A stretch of DNA of 64,000 nucleotides from Hericium rajendrae (lineage: Eukaryota > Basidiomycota > Agaricomycetes > Russulales > Hericiaceae): positions 2,914,001 to 2,978,000 of the forward strand of contig CM065883.1 of the NCBI GenBank assembly GCA_033439255.1. Direction: 5' to 3'. The notes beneath the pieces were generated by a model. It had not been told where the DNA came from, did not search any database, and saw nothing but the letters and a program-made list of their open reading frames with translations. Below are positions 11,004 through 23,519 of this stretch, in pieces. Every line of letters starts with the position of its first letter. Position 1 is the stretch's first letter. Made by a program: the position numbers and the translations under genes.

Positions 11004-11610
11004 CACTGTGGGCATAGCCCAATTTTATGCCAAAGAATATATGAAGAATACTGGAGCAAAGATGTCAAAACAGCACTAGATATAATGTCAGAGAAAATTG
11101 GAGGAAGATCTGAGATTATCTGAGGAAACTTCATTGTCTGTTCTGGGGCAGAAGTCATTGAGTCTTCTTTCAATATTCTTTCAAGATCTTTTCTCTAGGA
11201 AGACTTATGGTATTCCTTTGTTTTTCTCATGTGTTCCTTGTTATGGATATTTATCAATATTGCAGCATTTTCTGTGGCATTTGGTCCAAGATATTTCACT
11301 GATCTATAAAATATAAGCTGATGCCTAAGATATCAAATCAGACTGTACTGAAAACTTGTAGTGAATATCTCCTTGTACTTTAAATCTTCCTTTAAACATG
11401 CTTTTCATACTATTAAAAAGTCATTTCTGATTTTCAAAACACAAAAGCTCAAAAAGAATTTGTACAGAATGTAAAGTCTGTTTTTAACATGCTCAACATT
11501 TCTTTGCACCTAAAAATTAAAATTTCTTGTCAGCACAAATCTATGAAAAATGTGCTACAATTTTCAAGTCTCTTTTACATTTTATTAAGCAGAATACTGA
11601 ACTGTTCAAT
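11004..11610 (+). repeat. Left arm of the 1.2 kb inverted repeat
   Basis: Pairs with 11625-12231 on the opposite strand. Identity is nearly complete for about 580 bp, then looser towards a centre near 11600-11640. A transcript through both arms would fold into one long hairpin. Arm ends near the centre are approximate. Confidence 0.8.
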
Positions 11611-12231
11611 ATTTTGCTTGATAATACCGGATAGTCTAATATTCTCTTAATAGAATGTAAAAGAGACTTGAAAATTGCAGCACATTTTTCATGGATTTGT
11701 GCTGACAAGAAATTTTAATTTTTAGGTGCAAAGAAATGTTGAGCATGTTAAAAACAGACTTTACATTCTGTACAAATTCTTTTTGAGCTTTTGTGTTTTG
11801 AAAATCAGAAATGACTTTTTAATAGTATGAAAAGCATGTTTAAAGGAAGATTTAAAGTACAAGGAGATATTCACTACAAGTTTTCAGTACAGTCTGATTT
11901 GATATCTTAGGCATCAGCTTATATTTTATAGATCAGTGAAATATCTTGGACCAAATGCCACAGAAAATGCTGCAATATTGATAAATATCCATAACAAGGA
12001 ACACATGAGAAAAACAAAGGAATACCATAAGTCTTCCTAGAGAAAAGATCTTGAAAGAATATTGAAAGAAGACTCAATGACTTCTGCCCCAGAACAGACA
12101 ATGAAGTTTCCTCAGATAATCTCAGATCTTCCTCCAATTTTCTCTGACATTATATCTAGTGCTGTTTTGACATCTTTGCTCCAGTATTCTTCATATATTC
12201 TTTGGCATAAAATTGGGCTATGCCCGCAGTG
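11004..12231. mobile_element. Foldback CACTA-type (EnSpm) non-autonomous DNA transposon
   Basis: Two arms of about 600 bp form an almost perfect inverted repeat. The left arm starts CACTGTGGGCATAGCCC and the right arm, read inward, starts CACTGCGGGCATAGCCC. The differences I noticed near the ends and centre are transitions. The element is flanked by ATG at 11001-11003 and 12232-12234, a 3-bp target duplication. CACTG ends plus a 3-bp duplication are the signature of the EnSpm/CACTA superfamily. There is no transposase; each arm holds the same 72-codon ORF (11098-11316 and its mirror 11919-12137), probably incidental. Arm identity points to recent formation or gene conversion. Confidence 0.85.
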
Positions 12232-12683
12232 ATGATTGACGGCTTGTCCTCTTGCCTCAGCCTGGTTCCCAACCCAACATTAAGCTTCCAGGCGTATTGA
12301 AGCTGGACCTGCAGAACTGAGGTACGTTACCAGCAGAGCAGTCCAAAGCAGGCTCCCATTGAACATATGTTACTAGGCCACTGAACCGACGTGAAATCTT
12401 GAGATGAGACCGAGGATATTCTTCAAGACCCCTTTCCAGGCATCCTCAAAGGTGTCGAACCGTGTCACGCCTTATGTGCTTCTGGGCTGTCGCCCGACAT
12501 CCACGATTTCCCCTTTCCCCTCGACCACAGACCACCAAGTCGACCAGGAAGGGGTCACCTTAGCACGCCGTAGGAAACGGCCGAAAGGAATTTCCGTACG
12601 CATTTCAAGTGCTTACCTCCAGGTTGTTTCATGACTGAGCATGTGCACATCGATATAGCCGGACCCTATCTTTCACTCGTCAG

Positions 12684-13643
12684 TTAAAGCACATCGGACT
12701 ATCACGACCCTCGATCCCAAACGCCTTGGCTCCACCTCTTTCTTGGACATCTCGAACAGAACGCAACCTTCCATCTATCTGTCGACACCCAGCGGGAAAC
12801 AGCATCTCTTCAGGATATTCTATCGTCGACTGGGAAGATCTGGACCCAACCCCGAATTATTTGTACCATTCCCTCCGGACACGCACGGCTTTTTATACTT
12901 CTATACTCATCCGCTGGATCCGTTAGAGTCGCAGCTTCGCTTTCGCGTGACAGAGAGCAACAATGCGGACAGCTTTGCTCAAGGAAGAGACCTCACCTAT
13001 GGTGCCAGCCAAGTTTTCTGCCGCCACTTCTCATGGATCGCATGCGGACAGTCGAATGAATACTTGCGAGACTTACTTGTCCGGGACGGATTGGTCGACA
13101 AAGCACATATTGCGGAACTCCAGAGACAAGCCAATCCTCGACACAAGGTCAAGCGGGCCCTCACCAGGCTGAACGAGCCGTTCAAATGCGACTTCACCAT
13201 CCCAAGACAACTGATTCAATTTTGTACTGCAGGCATGCAGCGGAGGTATACGTTGCATATGCCCCTGCTCCACCACCATCTTATTCCTCTCTACGAAAGT
13301 CAGTGTCTTATCGCTGTTGTCATAGCGGAGAAGGCAGAAACTCATCCGTCCTCTCACGTGGCGTGTCATAGAAGGAGCGGCATTATGCTTCTTTGAGCGG
13401 TCAACCCTCCCGGAGCATGCAGGCAAACGCATAGTGGTGTTACGCTTGCTCAAGATGCTCGAGCCCCCGACTCCCATTCCGAATCCACCTCCGGAGGCTG
13501 ACATGAGCATGCCGGCTGAAGGCGAGCTATTCACGAAGCACGGTCGGGTGTGGTGTAGAGATCTAGATACTCCCTCGGCTCCTTCCATGCTGTTGCGCCT
13601 GCTGTTTGATGCAGAGGACTCGCAAGGATCAAGTAAATCGTAA
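12684..13643 (+). CDS. Orphan family protein, copy 1 (unknown function)
   Basis: One of four homologues in the window. The visible coding part is 12684-13298 and 13372-13643, joined in phase 1 exactly as in the other copies. Shared blocks: TITTLDPKRLGST, FPPDTHGFLYFYTHPLDP, QLRFRVTE, a helical middle ending EPFKCDFT, and after the intron GAALCFFERSTLPEHAGKR and LPAEGELFTKHGRVW equivalents. No signal peptide, membrane span or domain I can name. The 5' end is uncertain: an in-frame TAG lies upstream of 12684, so at least one upstream exon is needed; an ATG at 12404 is possible but not conserved in the other copies. Confidence 0.6.
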
Positions 13644-14362
13644 CATCTAGTCTGGCGTTCCAAACGACATGTTCTTCGTTCGGTTGAAGACCGCGATTTT
13701 TTTTCCCCAAGTGTCAACTCACCAATGTGTAGGCAATTACGACCAGCTTACGCATGACACCCCAGGCTCACAGTTCAATGCAATTTCACCTGCGATGTGC
13801 TAAATCGGTGTGAATTCTCGACGTGCATACCGGGCCCATACCGAGTCATGAGGTGCGCTATTCGCGAAATCGAGACTACAACTCGCCCAGAATCATGCAA
13901 GGCTCGGAGCCATTACATGCAGTCATATTGACAGCTGTACACCTTGAAGATGAACAGGCTTCCATGGCAGAATACTGGGTGCAGTTCCCTTCCAATGCGT
14001 CCCATCTGGTGTCGGCTCTCTAGTTCGCCTGCCAACGATCAGCTGCCCCGTGGCGGGCCCTCGTAGCTCTTCTTTTACAGGGCGATGTGCCGGATCTTTT
14101 TGCTTAAATTCAGTGTTCATTTGTTGACAAATCGCGCCCAGACTGCCTATGGCGACGCCTTCAGTGGCAGCCGACATTCTGCTCTTCGACCACTCGAGCG
14201 AGGAGAAAGATCGGGGTCAAACGTCGAGAGGCGCGGTCCGCCCGTCGCTTCTGACCCATTTTGGGCTCGGAACACGGTCATCTGCTCGCGATGCACGGCG
14301 TCCGAGGTCTCGGCTGGGTGCCTTCTGCTATGGACAGCTCACGGCGCACGCGTCGCGCGGTG
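13644..14362 (+). other. Intergenic, GH3 promoter region
   Basis: No gene seen. Two overlapping short ORFs at 14085-14388 run into the GH3 promoter and look incidental. Confidence 0.5.
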
Positions 14363-14370
14363 CATATAAG
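14363..14370 (+). promoter_or_regulatory. TATA box of GH3 gene
   Basis: CATATAAG lies 61 bp upstream of the GH3 ATG at 14424, in a typical position for a fungal core promoter. Confidence 0.45.
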
Positions 14371-14423
14371 GTGAGCCTGAGCTGGTAGCGGCAAGGGATC
14401 TTGCCGTTATCCCTGCGGTCGTT

Positions 14424-17400
14424 ATGCGGCTTCTCGTCGTGCCCGTTCTGCTTGCGTTAGGACGGAGCTTCGCAAGCGCAGAGCCTGTGGGTCTGACTGG
14501 CGTTCGCGACGACCTGCATTTCCATGTCTATGCCAGGGCGACGAACAAGGATGGCTCGGGCCCGGTATATAAGGACCCGAAAGCACCGATCGAGGACCGC
14601 GTTAACGACTTGCTGCCTCGGATGACAATTCAGGAGAAAGTCGCTCAGATGTACGTATCCTTCGCGTCTCTCGATGAGCTTTTGACTCAAGAGATGTGCA
14701 GAATCCAAGGCGACATGAACGGGTGGATGGATCTGACAGACCCTCTGGATGACACCAAGACGTTTAATCAGTCCGGCTTGGTAAGTTCTCATTGACCGGC
14801 GCCGTCGTCTTTATCTTATGCCATGATCAATTCAGGAAGACATGATGAGCACGAAGGCAGGCTCTATCTGGGGCGGCTACCTCGTGCCTTGGGACAAATT
14901 CGTGTATGGTGTAAATGTCGGACAGCGATACCTGATGGAGAACACCACTCTAGGCATCCCCGCGATGTTCCAGTCAGAAGGTATGTCATTGCGCCTAGAA
15001 CACGCTGTCCCATTGTCACTGAGTTGGCTCCGCAGGACTGCACGGATTTACGAACAATGGCACGATTTGGCCGTCGCCCATCGGTCTCGCGGCATCGTTC
15101 AACACCGACCTCGTACAGAAAGCAGCAGCGACCATCGCAGACGAAGCAGAGGGCCTTGGCTTTTCTCAGATATTCGCTCCTGTCCTCGACTTGTCCCGCG
15201 AGCTGCGGTGGGGTCGAGTGGAGGAGAACTTCGGGGAAGATCCGTTCTTGTAAGCTGTCTGCCTGTCATTGATGATCTCAAGTAACGAGATCGTTGGCAG
15301 GACGGGAGAGATGGGCTATGCGTATGTTACAGGATTGCAGTCTGGCAAGCGACGGAACGCGAGCTCGACCGCGATGGCGAGGATGGCTTCGACGTGCAAG
15401 CACTTCGCTGCGTTCGGTAGCCCGCAGGGCGGATTGTAAGTGTTTAGCTGGGCTTTACGACGCGTCAAAGCTTATTCATGTCATTTTGAGGAACATCGCT
15501 CAAGTGACGGGCGGCGAGCGTGAGCTTCGCACGATGTATCTCAAGCCTTTCAACCGGGCATGCGTCGAGAGCCTGGCGATCATGACCGCGTACTCGAGCT
15601 ACGACGGGATCCCAGCTATCGCAAACTACCGTATGTCTATTGAGTCTGGATGATTTTCCTCACAGCCGCGAGAACTGACCGCTACATGTAGATCTCTTGA
15701 ACGAGATCGTGCGTCTCGTCATATTGATCTTGTGCACGTCGCAATCCAATAATTTTATTCCAGCTTCGACAAGAATGGGGCTACAAATATTGGGTCACGA
15801 CGGATGCAGGGTCAGTCGACCTCCTGATCACACTCCACGGTACATGCGACACCCGCGAGTGCGCGGCGAAGACCGCAATCGAGAACGGAATCAGCGGCGA
15901 GATGGGCGGAGGAACGTACACGTACCTCACACTTCCAGGTAAGCGCGATGGCCCGACGCAGTGAGCCTCTCCGGGATGTTGACGTGTGTGGTAGACCAGG
16001 TGAAGGCAGGAAGCGTGAACGTCAGCGCCATCGATGAGACAGTCAAAGCTATGCTTCGCACGAAGTTCACATTGGGCTTGTTTGAGAGTACGTTCCCGCG
16101 CATCTCGTCGTGCGATTCCCTCTCACTGACGTCAAAATCTAGATCCTTATCCCTACGACGATTATTTGACAACGCTTCGCACGCCGGAAACGCGCGATCT
16201 CCTTCACCAGATGGAACAAGAAGCCATCGTGCTTCTCGAAAACCGGAACAACCTCCTACCACTAAACACAGATATCAGTTCGCTCGCGCTGATCGGACCG
16301 CAGGTCGACCGCGTCTCCGTACGTAGTCCTCGCATCTGCCCCAGCAAAAACTGACCATGCGCATCAACACCCAGTTCGGCGACTACGTCTTCTTCAACGC
16401 CTCGCTAAACGGCATATCGCCGCTCGCAGGCTTCACGCAGTACCTCGCTAACACGTCCGTGAAGATCAACTACGCCGAAGGCTGCAAGCTCTGGTCGAAC
16501 GACCAGTCCGCGTTCTCCGCCGCCGTGTCCGCCGCGCAGGCGTCCGATGTGGCAGTCGTCATGGTTGGGACGTGGTCTCTGGACCAGACGCTTCTTTGGA
16601 CGCCCGGGACGAATGCGACGACGGGCGAGCACGTCGATCTGTCTGGCCTTGGGCTTGTGGGGGCGCAGCTGGCGCTGGTGAAGGCGGTGAAAGCGGCGGG
16701 GAAGCCGACTGTCGTGGTCCTGGTCAGCGGGAAGCCTGTCGCTGAGCCGTGGATTCAAGCGAGTAGGTCGTTGTGCTTCTGTTCTCCGGTTGTGACTCGA
16801 TGTGGTGCTCGCAGATGCGGATGCAGTGGTACAGCAATTCTATCCTGGTGAGCTCGGCGGGCTGGCGTTGGCCGAGATCATCTTCGGAGCTGCGAATCCC
16901 TCCGGTGAGAGCTACCCCCTTCGTCCCTCTTATTAGGCGACTCACTATGTAATACGACAGGTAAACTGCCGGTTTCGTTTCCGCGCAGTGTCGGAACCAC
17001 TCCAGTGTTCTATAACTACCTGAAGGGCAGCCGGCCAATTGATGCTGGGGAATTCACCGACAATGGCTCTCTTGTTTTTGGGCACCAAGTAGGAATCCAA
17101 AAATTCTAACATGCTGACCTTCATTCTGATCTCATGACTTCAAGTATGTACTCGACACACCGGTTCCGATATGGAGCTTTGGTCACGGACTAAGCTATAC
17201 AACATTCAATTAGTGAGAATCTTATCCTATCATATTATTTGCTCAAATTAACATGATCGTCACTACAGTACAGATCTCAGACTCTCAAACTCGAATATTG
17301 GCACAAACGATGACTTCAATGTGACAGTAACAGTTCACAACACAGGTTCTAGAGATGGCAAGGAAGTTGTCCAGGTATATTCATTACTCTAGCATCTAAT

Positions 17401-17713
17401 ACCTCAGCTAATAATCAACATAGGTCTATATAACTGATGTTGTGAGCTCAGTTGTAACACCCAATCAAGAGCTTGCTGGGTTTGTCAAGGTAGATATCAG
17501 GTTGGTCAATTTCATGTTTTCAGATAATTGCTTGTTGCTTAATTATGCCATTGTAGTGCCGGGGCATCTGAGACTGTCTCGATCCCCATTTTGTCTTCTC
17601 AGCTTGCTGTCTGGTCTCTCAGAAGTTCTTGGGTAGTGGAGCCAGGGACATTCATTATCAAAGTCGGTACGAGTGACCAGACATTCCTTAGCACCAATGT
17701 CACGGTCCACTAG
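14424..17713 (+). CDS. GH3 family beta-glucosidase, secreted
   Basis: Hydrolyses terminal beta-linked glucose (or xylose) from oligosaccharides, probably outside the cell. Seventeen exons sum to 804 aa; the main ones are 14424-14650, 15036-15249, 15764-15938, 16143-16318, 16375-16762 and 17557-17713. MRLLVVPVLLALGRSFASA is a signal peptide. Order: N-terminal barrel with LPRMTIQEKVAQ, FAPVLDLSRELRWGRVEENFGEDPF, CKHFAAFG, and VTTDAGSVDL with the nucleophile Asp; then the alpha/beta sandwich (EAIVLLENRNNLLPL); then a C-terminal fibronectin-III-like domain (SFGHGLSYTTFNY, VTVHNTGSRDGKEVVQVY). Exon 7 (15692-15708) is only 17 nt. Family call is strong; the exact substrate is inferred. Confidence 0.93.
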
Positions 17714-17872
17714 CTGCTTCGGTTCGCACGAATAATATAGAATACTGTACAAGTTATGACTCACCTGTCGCCGCACCTCGCGAATTGACTGGGAAGAGAA
17801 ACTTTCCATTGTACATAAATAACCATGATACATGCGCGCTCCCCATCTCTAACACCCCTCCCCCCATCATCC

Positions 17873-19672
17873 TCAGTGCCCCCGCCCGCCCTGCGCAAAA
17901 TGGAACTGGAACCCCCCGCCGCTCCCCGACTGCTGGAAAAACTGCGCGAACGGGTGCCCGCCGCCGCCGCCGAAGGGCGCGCCGCCCTGCTGGCCGGCGG
18001 TGGGGTCGTTCGGGTCGTCGCCGTTGTCGAAGCGCGTGCGCAGCTCCGGCTTGGAGAGCACCTCGTACGCCTCGTTGACGGTCGCCATCTTCGCCTCGCT
18101 GCCGCCCTTGTCGGGGTGCGCGGTCAGCACGGCTTTGCGGCTGCGGGTGGCGGTCGGTCAGTCAGTCAGTTAGGTAGAGCGGGGGAGGGGAGGGGGCGTA
18201 CTAGGCTTTCTTGATGGCCCTTTCGTCCGCGTCGCGCGAGACGCCGAGCACCTTATAATAATCCTTCTGACGACTCAGCTTCAACAGCCGCTGCGCCTTC
18301 TGCAACCGCGCATGGATCTACACGCCAACACACCATCAGCACACCACAGCACACCCAGCGCGACTGAACGGAACGGCGCGCGCACCTCGCGATTGCCGCC
18401 GCCGCTCGCGTCCCACGCAGCCTCGAACACGCGCACGGCGGCCTCCCACTCCTCGCGCACGAGCAGCGCCTCGCCCTTCCCCAGCAGCGCGTCGATGTCG
18501 CGCTCCGCGCCGCGCATGCCCAGCAGCGCGTCGCACCAGCGCTCGCCCGCGCGCGCCGCGCCCAGCTGCAGGTAAGCGCGGCACAGCGCGCGCAGGATCT
18601 CCGCGCGCCGCGGGCTCGCGCGGGCCCCGGGCGGCATTGGCACGGGCACGTCGAGCGCGTGTGTCGCGAGCGCGGCGTCGAACGTGGCGAGGAAGCCGTC
18701 GGCGAGCGCGAAGTCGACGATGGCGCGCCAGTTCTCGGACGCCATGAGCTTGTCGAGTTTTGTGAAAGAGCGGTCGAGGGCTTTGGCGGTGCGGTGCGCG
18801 CCGGCGCAGGGCTTGGAGTCGGGGTCGTAGTAAAGGCATTGTTTGAGCGTCGCGAGGGCGGTCGTGGTGGAGGCGGGGGTGTAGGGCATGTAGAAGTAGG
18901 CGAGGCGGAAGATGCGCATGTACGCGGCGGTGGAGGGCGATGTCAGGTGTGTTAGGCGGCTGGGCGGCCGTCAGTTTCAGTGGCGATACGGGTGGGATGC
19001 GGGGGGACTCACGTCAGGTCTCCGACGGCCTGCTCGATGTCCCCGGCTGCGAGGGCACAGTGCGCGCGCTGCTGGCGGAGGGCGAGCGAGTACGACGCGG
19101 TCTTGAGCGCCTGCGTCGCGGCCTCCTCGCAGGCGGTCCACAGCTTCGCGCGCTGCGCCTGCGCGACCTTCTTCGTCGCCATCTCGCCGTCCGAGACGTC
19201 GAGCAGCAGCGCCATCGCGGCCTTGTCCGATTTGTTCTTGGCGGAGTACGCCTTGAGCGCGTCGCGCGCGTCGGCCCAGCGGCCCTCCTTCGCGAGGATC
19301 TTGGCTTTCATGAAGTGGGCCTTGTCGAATGTGTCGGACCGGAGCGACAGGACCTTGTCGTAATCGGCGAGCGCATTCGCGTGCCGGTTTAGCGAGAAGT
19401 AGGCGGTTGCGCGTTTATAATACAATGAAGGATCTGCCGGTGACTGGTCTGGCGTAATATGAGCATAGTGACGCCTGTCGGGCTGCGTGCCACACACCTA
19501 TTGCTTCTGAGTAGGCCTTGGCTGCGTCGTTAAATTGCCCCGCGGAGAGCAGAGCATTGGCGGTATTTATCAAGGGCATAAGCCCTGGCGGGTATAGCGC
19601 GCCCGGGTCGGCACAAACATAAACAGCAAGAAAAGAAAGAAGTAAAGCGTAGAGCACCACAGATGTGGGCAT
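17873..19672 (-). CDS. DNAJC3/P58IPK-like TPR and J-domain co-chaperone
   Basis: ER co-chaperone that would hand unfolded proteins to the lumenal Hsp70 (BiP). Exons (descending) 19672-19498, 19448-19013, 18959-18386, 18317-18202 and 18140-17873 give 522 aa. MPTSVVLYALLLSFLAVYVCA is a signal peptide. TPR repeats follow (LINTANALLSAGQFNDAAKA, YKRATAYFSLNRHANALADY and others to about residue 390), then a C-terminal J domain: KDYYKVLGVSRDADERAIKKAYRK in two parts across an intron, with the HPD motif in TAHPDKGG. The tail is Gly/Phe-rich (GGGGGHPFAQFFQQ) and ends GGRGH with no KDEL-like signal, as also in animal DNAJC3. Convergent with GH3, 160 bp between stops. Confidence 0.88.
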
Positions 19673-20317
19673 GGCGAGGTGGTGGTACAGGATGTCGTCT
19701 CGCTTCGCCAGGTTAGTCCTCTCTTTCCAACTGACACGTTTTCAGCCACGTAATTCCCATGACGTTGTGCACGTGCACTCACAGATGCTCAGATGATGTG
19801 TTGTTCAGAACTTGTCCAGATGGGATTCTACAGGCGGTCCTACGGCGGTCGGGCCATAGGTGGGCACTGAGCGAGCTCTAGCTGAGTTTGAATTCTAGCG
19901 GACTTCGAATTGTAACGGACTTCGAAAAGTGGCACCTTTTTCGGCAGGAGCCATGCTTAGTCATTGCTGCTGCACTGTGTAGCTGCTACGAAACAAATGT
20001 TCTGTAGCCCGCAGCATGTTTCCGCACGCCATGTAACTTAGCATTTTGCGTTTTCCAGATGAACACATGATAAATGAATTTTTTCGAGACGTGCAGAGCT
20101 ACGCGAAGCTCGTAAATTTAAAATCTTCGATGGTGATATGGCCTGGCACATGCTCTCTGGCTCTCGGGCAAATGCCATGTTTTATGCAGCCTTGGTATGT
20201 CGAAAAAGCCATCAAGTAATAGCAAGACATGAATCTTGAGTTATATGCTCTCAGTTTGTACACAGATGCTGCTGTAAGCACAGAAATGATGTATCAGTGT
20301 TGCATCAAGTGTTCATC
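19673..20317 (+). other. Intergenic up to retrotransposon insertion site
   Basis: Promoter side of the DnaJ gene and a stretch without a supported gene. A short frame from 20229 stays open into the insertion point and, in the empty site, would continue past 33281 for about 50 more codons to a stop; see findings. Confidence 0.4.
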
Positions 20318-20322
20318 TCAAG

Positions 20323-20671
20323 TGTCACGGATCGCTCCATTTCTCTCCGCCTTCTTCTCTGCCATCAAGGCATCACGTTGGTCATGTGCTCCAGCAGCCC
20401 CATCACATGTTCACTTCCTCACATGACCTGGGGCTATCCTTCACCCATGCCCTTGTTCCCCTTTGGGACATCCTATTGTTCTCCCTCCTATTGTTCTCCT
20501 TTTGGCCACCATTGTTCTCACTCTATTGTTCAACCCGTTATGGTGTCCATTGTTCTTTTCCCATGGTCGTCCAATACAGGTCACTGCACTGCTAGTCGCT
20601 CTCTGCTCTCTCGCTCCCATCATTGCTGGTGACTTGGGTGGTTCTCTGCTGTCTACGACCGAGTCTTGACA
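20323..20671 (+). repeat. 5' LTR of chromovirus (349 bp, with 74-bp deletion)
   Basis: Matches the 3' LTR end to end except that 74 bp are missing at about 20570, between two copies of the trinucleotide TCC. The missing piece in the 3' LTR contains a TATA-like ACTTATAGG. Begins TGTCACGG and ends TTGACA. Confidence 0.95.
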
Positions 20672-21737
20672 CCTGGACAATCTCTCATACACCCACCTCA
20701 CTGTAACAGGAGAACTGCTACAAGGGTCATGAATCTGCCCTGAAGGAGCTGGCGAGGGTTGCTATGGTGTGATGCGTGTGATGAGCTGGCACTCAAGTCA
20801 GGAGAGAGCACCCTTGCCCGAGAGGTCTGGAGGACTGAAAGGCAAGAGTAATAGAGAGACTGTGTGCTAGCAAGGCTAATCTCCAGGTCAGCCTGCCTAC
20901 GCACAGAAGGCAACCTTTCTGCACGCGACCAGAAAGCCAGAGAGTCCTACGTCCCCTGCTTACTTGACGAGGGACCCTGGGCAACGGGGCGCGAGGGAGA
21001 GAGGTGCCAGAGAAAGAGAGAAACCCTGAAAAGGGAGAGTGCCTGAAGGCGAGAGGGAGCGTATGTGCTCGAGCCAAGTAGTGGATGAGAAGAAGTGATT
21101 GTCATATTACTAAGCAAGCCCAGCACCATATCTGGGCTGACCCCTAACCCTAGGTACATGCATAGCATAAGGCTAGGAAACTCTACAAAAGTAATGCTGC
21201 CCCGTTACACTCACCTCCCTACTATCGTCCATCATACCTTTCTTCTTTGAACCCTTCACCGCTGACATCTTCACCGAATCTCGACATCCATTCCATCAAC
21301 CTCATCTCCCCTTCCCCATCGCCAACACCATCGAGGGCAGTGCACTCATCCCCCTCCTCTGCTATTGTGCTGTGAAGCGTTGGGAAGCCAAAGGAGTTTG
21401 GTTTCGATTGAGGTCGTGGAAACCACGTGCAGGTGCTATCTCCATTGCCTTATACGTTTGAATTTGAGTTTCCTTTGACGTCGACTTGCAAGAATTCACG
21501 TTTGGTGCCTCGAACATCGCTTACCACTGTCGCCAACCCAACCGAGGATCCCCTGCAAGTATCCTGCCATCGACCTCGTTCCCCTTTTGCACACTAGGTC
21601 TCTTCACCCCTGAACCCTCGCCTGAGCCTGTGTGGGCCAGAGAACGCCTCGGCCACCGATTCCTCAGAACCCCATACTCGGATCCCCTGTACCCTCGTGC
21701 TCTTGGTCGTCACCCAGTTGCGGCTGACTTCCTCTAG
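20672..21737 (+). other. Chromovirus 5' leader and start of the gag region
   Basis: Untranslated leader followed by coding-like sequence. The frame ending at a TAG at 21735-21737 (HPVAADFL) appears to join, by a one-base shift, the frame that continues from about 21734 (LDLTIDPTDPRFQTTEPYP) into gag. No convincing ATG was found, so the true Gag start is unknown. The primer-binding site should begin just after 20671; TGGACAATC at 20674 is a candidate, but its tRNA was not identified. Confidence 0.5.
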
Positions 21738-22384
21738 ACCTCACCATTGATCCCACCGACCCCCGTTTCCAGACCACCGAACCATACCCACTTGGCATCT
21801 TTGCCTCGCTCGACGAATACTTCATCTACACCCTTTCCGGCATCGTTCAAGTAGACTTCGACACTCCGGACGAGGACGAGGATGGTCCTGCACAGTGGTA
21901 CTTCACTGATCGTGACGACCAGGAGGACCTTGAGCTTAACGACTTTGATGTCGCAGCTACAGAACACCGCCGTCAACACCCCGCTACCCCACCGCTTCTC
22001 ACCGTTGCCCTTTCTAGCGTAGATTCTCCCCCTGCTCGCACCACACCACTTGTTGTTCCCCCAGGTATTACCTTCAACCCGGTAACCAACAACTACTACG
22101 CATACCTCTCCGACACCAATCGGCTTGTAGTTGGTTGGCGACCCAGCCTCATAGACGAAAGTGACCTGTGGTTTTGGCAGGCCAGTACCCTCTTCTTAAC
22201 TGCTGCAGAACTTGCACTCTCTCAGGCAGTTATAGAGAATCTTGCTCAGCAACAAGCTACCCGCCTCGATACCCTTCGGGCCCCACTACCACCACCTGTT
22301 TCAACGCCTACCCCAGTACCAGTCCCCTCACCTGCTCCACCCGTTGCCACTGTTGCATCAACATCCACCGTCAACGTCAAACCA
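21738..22384 (+). pseudogene. gag: N-terminal Gag region of chromovirus, interrupted
   Basis: Open frame reading IFASLDEYFIYTLSGIVQVD, an acidic stretch, GITFNPVTNNYYAYLSDTNR and a Pro/Val-rich linker ending STVNVKP. It is in the same frame as the main gag ORF: removing the 2953-bp insertion and one CA duplicate gives KP followed directly by LIALAPPVQPSIDM. It therefore belongs to one long gag ORF split by the insertion. Upstream it is also broken by a frameshift near 21735. Confidence 0.7.
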
Positions 22385-22633
22385 CATCTGAAAAACTTAC
22401 AAGTGGTACATAGCTCTATGAAGTCTACATAGATTTCATAGTTCCATAGCACTACCCTTTTCTCTGTAGCCCACATAGCTAAAGGGGAGTGCTATATAGT
22501 GCTATGAAGCTTAAGGGTGATGCTATGGAGTGCTATCATAGCTATGAGAGTTGACTATGCAGCTATGATAGTATGACTAGCTATGAAAGCTATAAGTGTT
22601 CATCAAAGCTATAAGGCTTATGAGTCTTGTATA

Positions 22634-22735
22634 TCCTATATCCAATATGTGTCTTATATATTCTATATTCAATATGTGTCTCACATATTCTATACTCAGT
22701 ATGTGTCTCATATATCTTATATTCAATATGTAGAC
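22634..22735 (+). repeat. 27-bp tandem repeat, about 4 copies
   Basis: Units of the form AATATGTGTCTYAYATATTC plus TATAYTC repeat with period 27 inside element A. All copies differ slightly. It gives matching Ile/Tyr/His-rich ORFs on both strands that I do not consider genes. Confidence 0.75.
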
Positions 22736-23519
22736 CTGATATATATTGAAGCAATAAAATCTATTAAAACTATAAATTTTGTCTACAATCATATCAAAAT
22801 CAATAATATATGATCACACAAATATAAACTCTTTCAATGCATCAACATTATATTGATATTATAAGACTACTACTAACTAAAAAAAAAAAGTAACAATATA
22901 AGTAAGAACAGATTAAATAAGATAAGATAAGATATATATATATAAGAGATAAGATAAGATAAGTAAAAGAATATAAGAAAACATAAGAAAACATCAGTCT
23001 TTAAAGATAAAGATGACACATACAAACTTACCAAAGTAACAAAAAGTGAAATCTAAAAAAACTAACTTGAAGACATTAATATTAGTATGAGCAATAAGAG
23101 ACCAACAATTAATGGTTACCTTATATATAGCAACAACGAGCAAATAAATAAATAAGAATGGCAACGAACGAGCAAGAAATGGTGACAAACGAGCAAAAAA
23201 TGATGACGAGCGAGCAAGAGATAATGACGAGCGAGCAAAGGACGTCGACGAAGGCGTCGACGTGGCAAGAGATAGTTGGGGTTAAAGAGCAAGAGGCAAC
23301 GCGCGTCGCGCGAGCCTTATATACGAATCCCGGGCGGATCCGGGATTCGTGGTTGCCGGGGCGCTTGCCGAGCGTCGCGTCGAGACTGGGCGCCAGACTT
23401 CACTAAATGGACTTGGCTCCCTGTGAGCTTCATGCATAGTAGTTACTTCTTATGCTCATTAGTTCGAATCATATGTAAAATTTGTAGCTATACTGTTTTT
23501 CTCTAAATTAATGCGATTT

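Noticed and set aside
11098-12137. Two identical 72-codon ORFs as a duplicated gene
   Set aside because: They are mirror copies in the two arms of the foldback element; no homology or start context supports a gene.
21140-21155. CCCTAACCCTA at the chromovirus leader as interstitial telomere repeat
   Set aside because: Less than two units in a retroelement leader; chance is sufficient.
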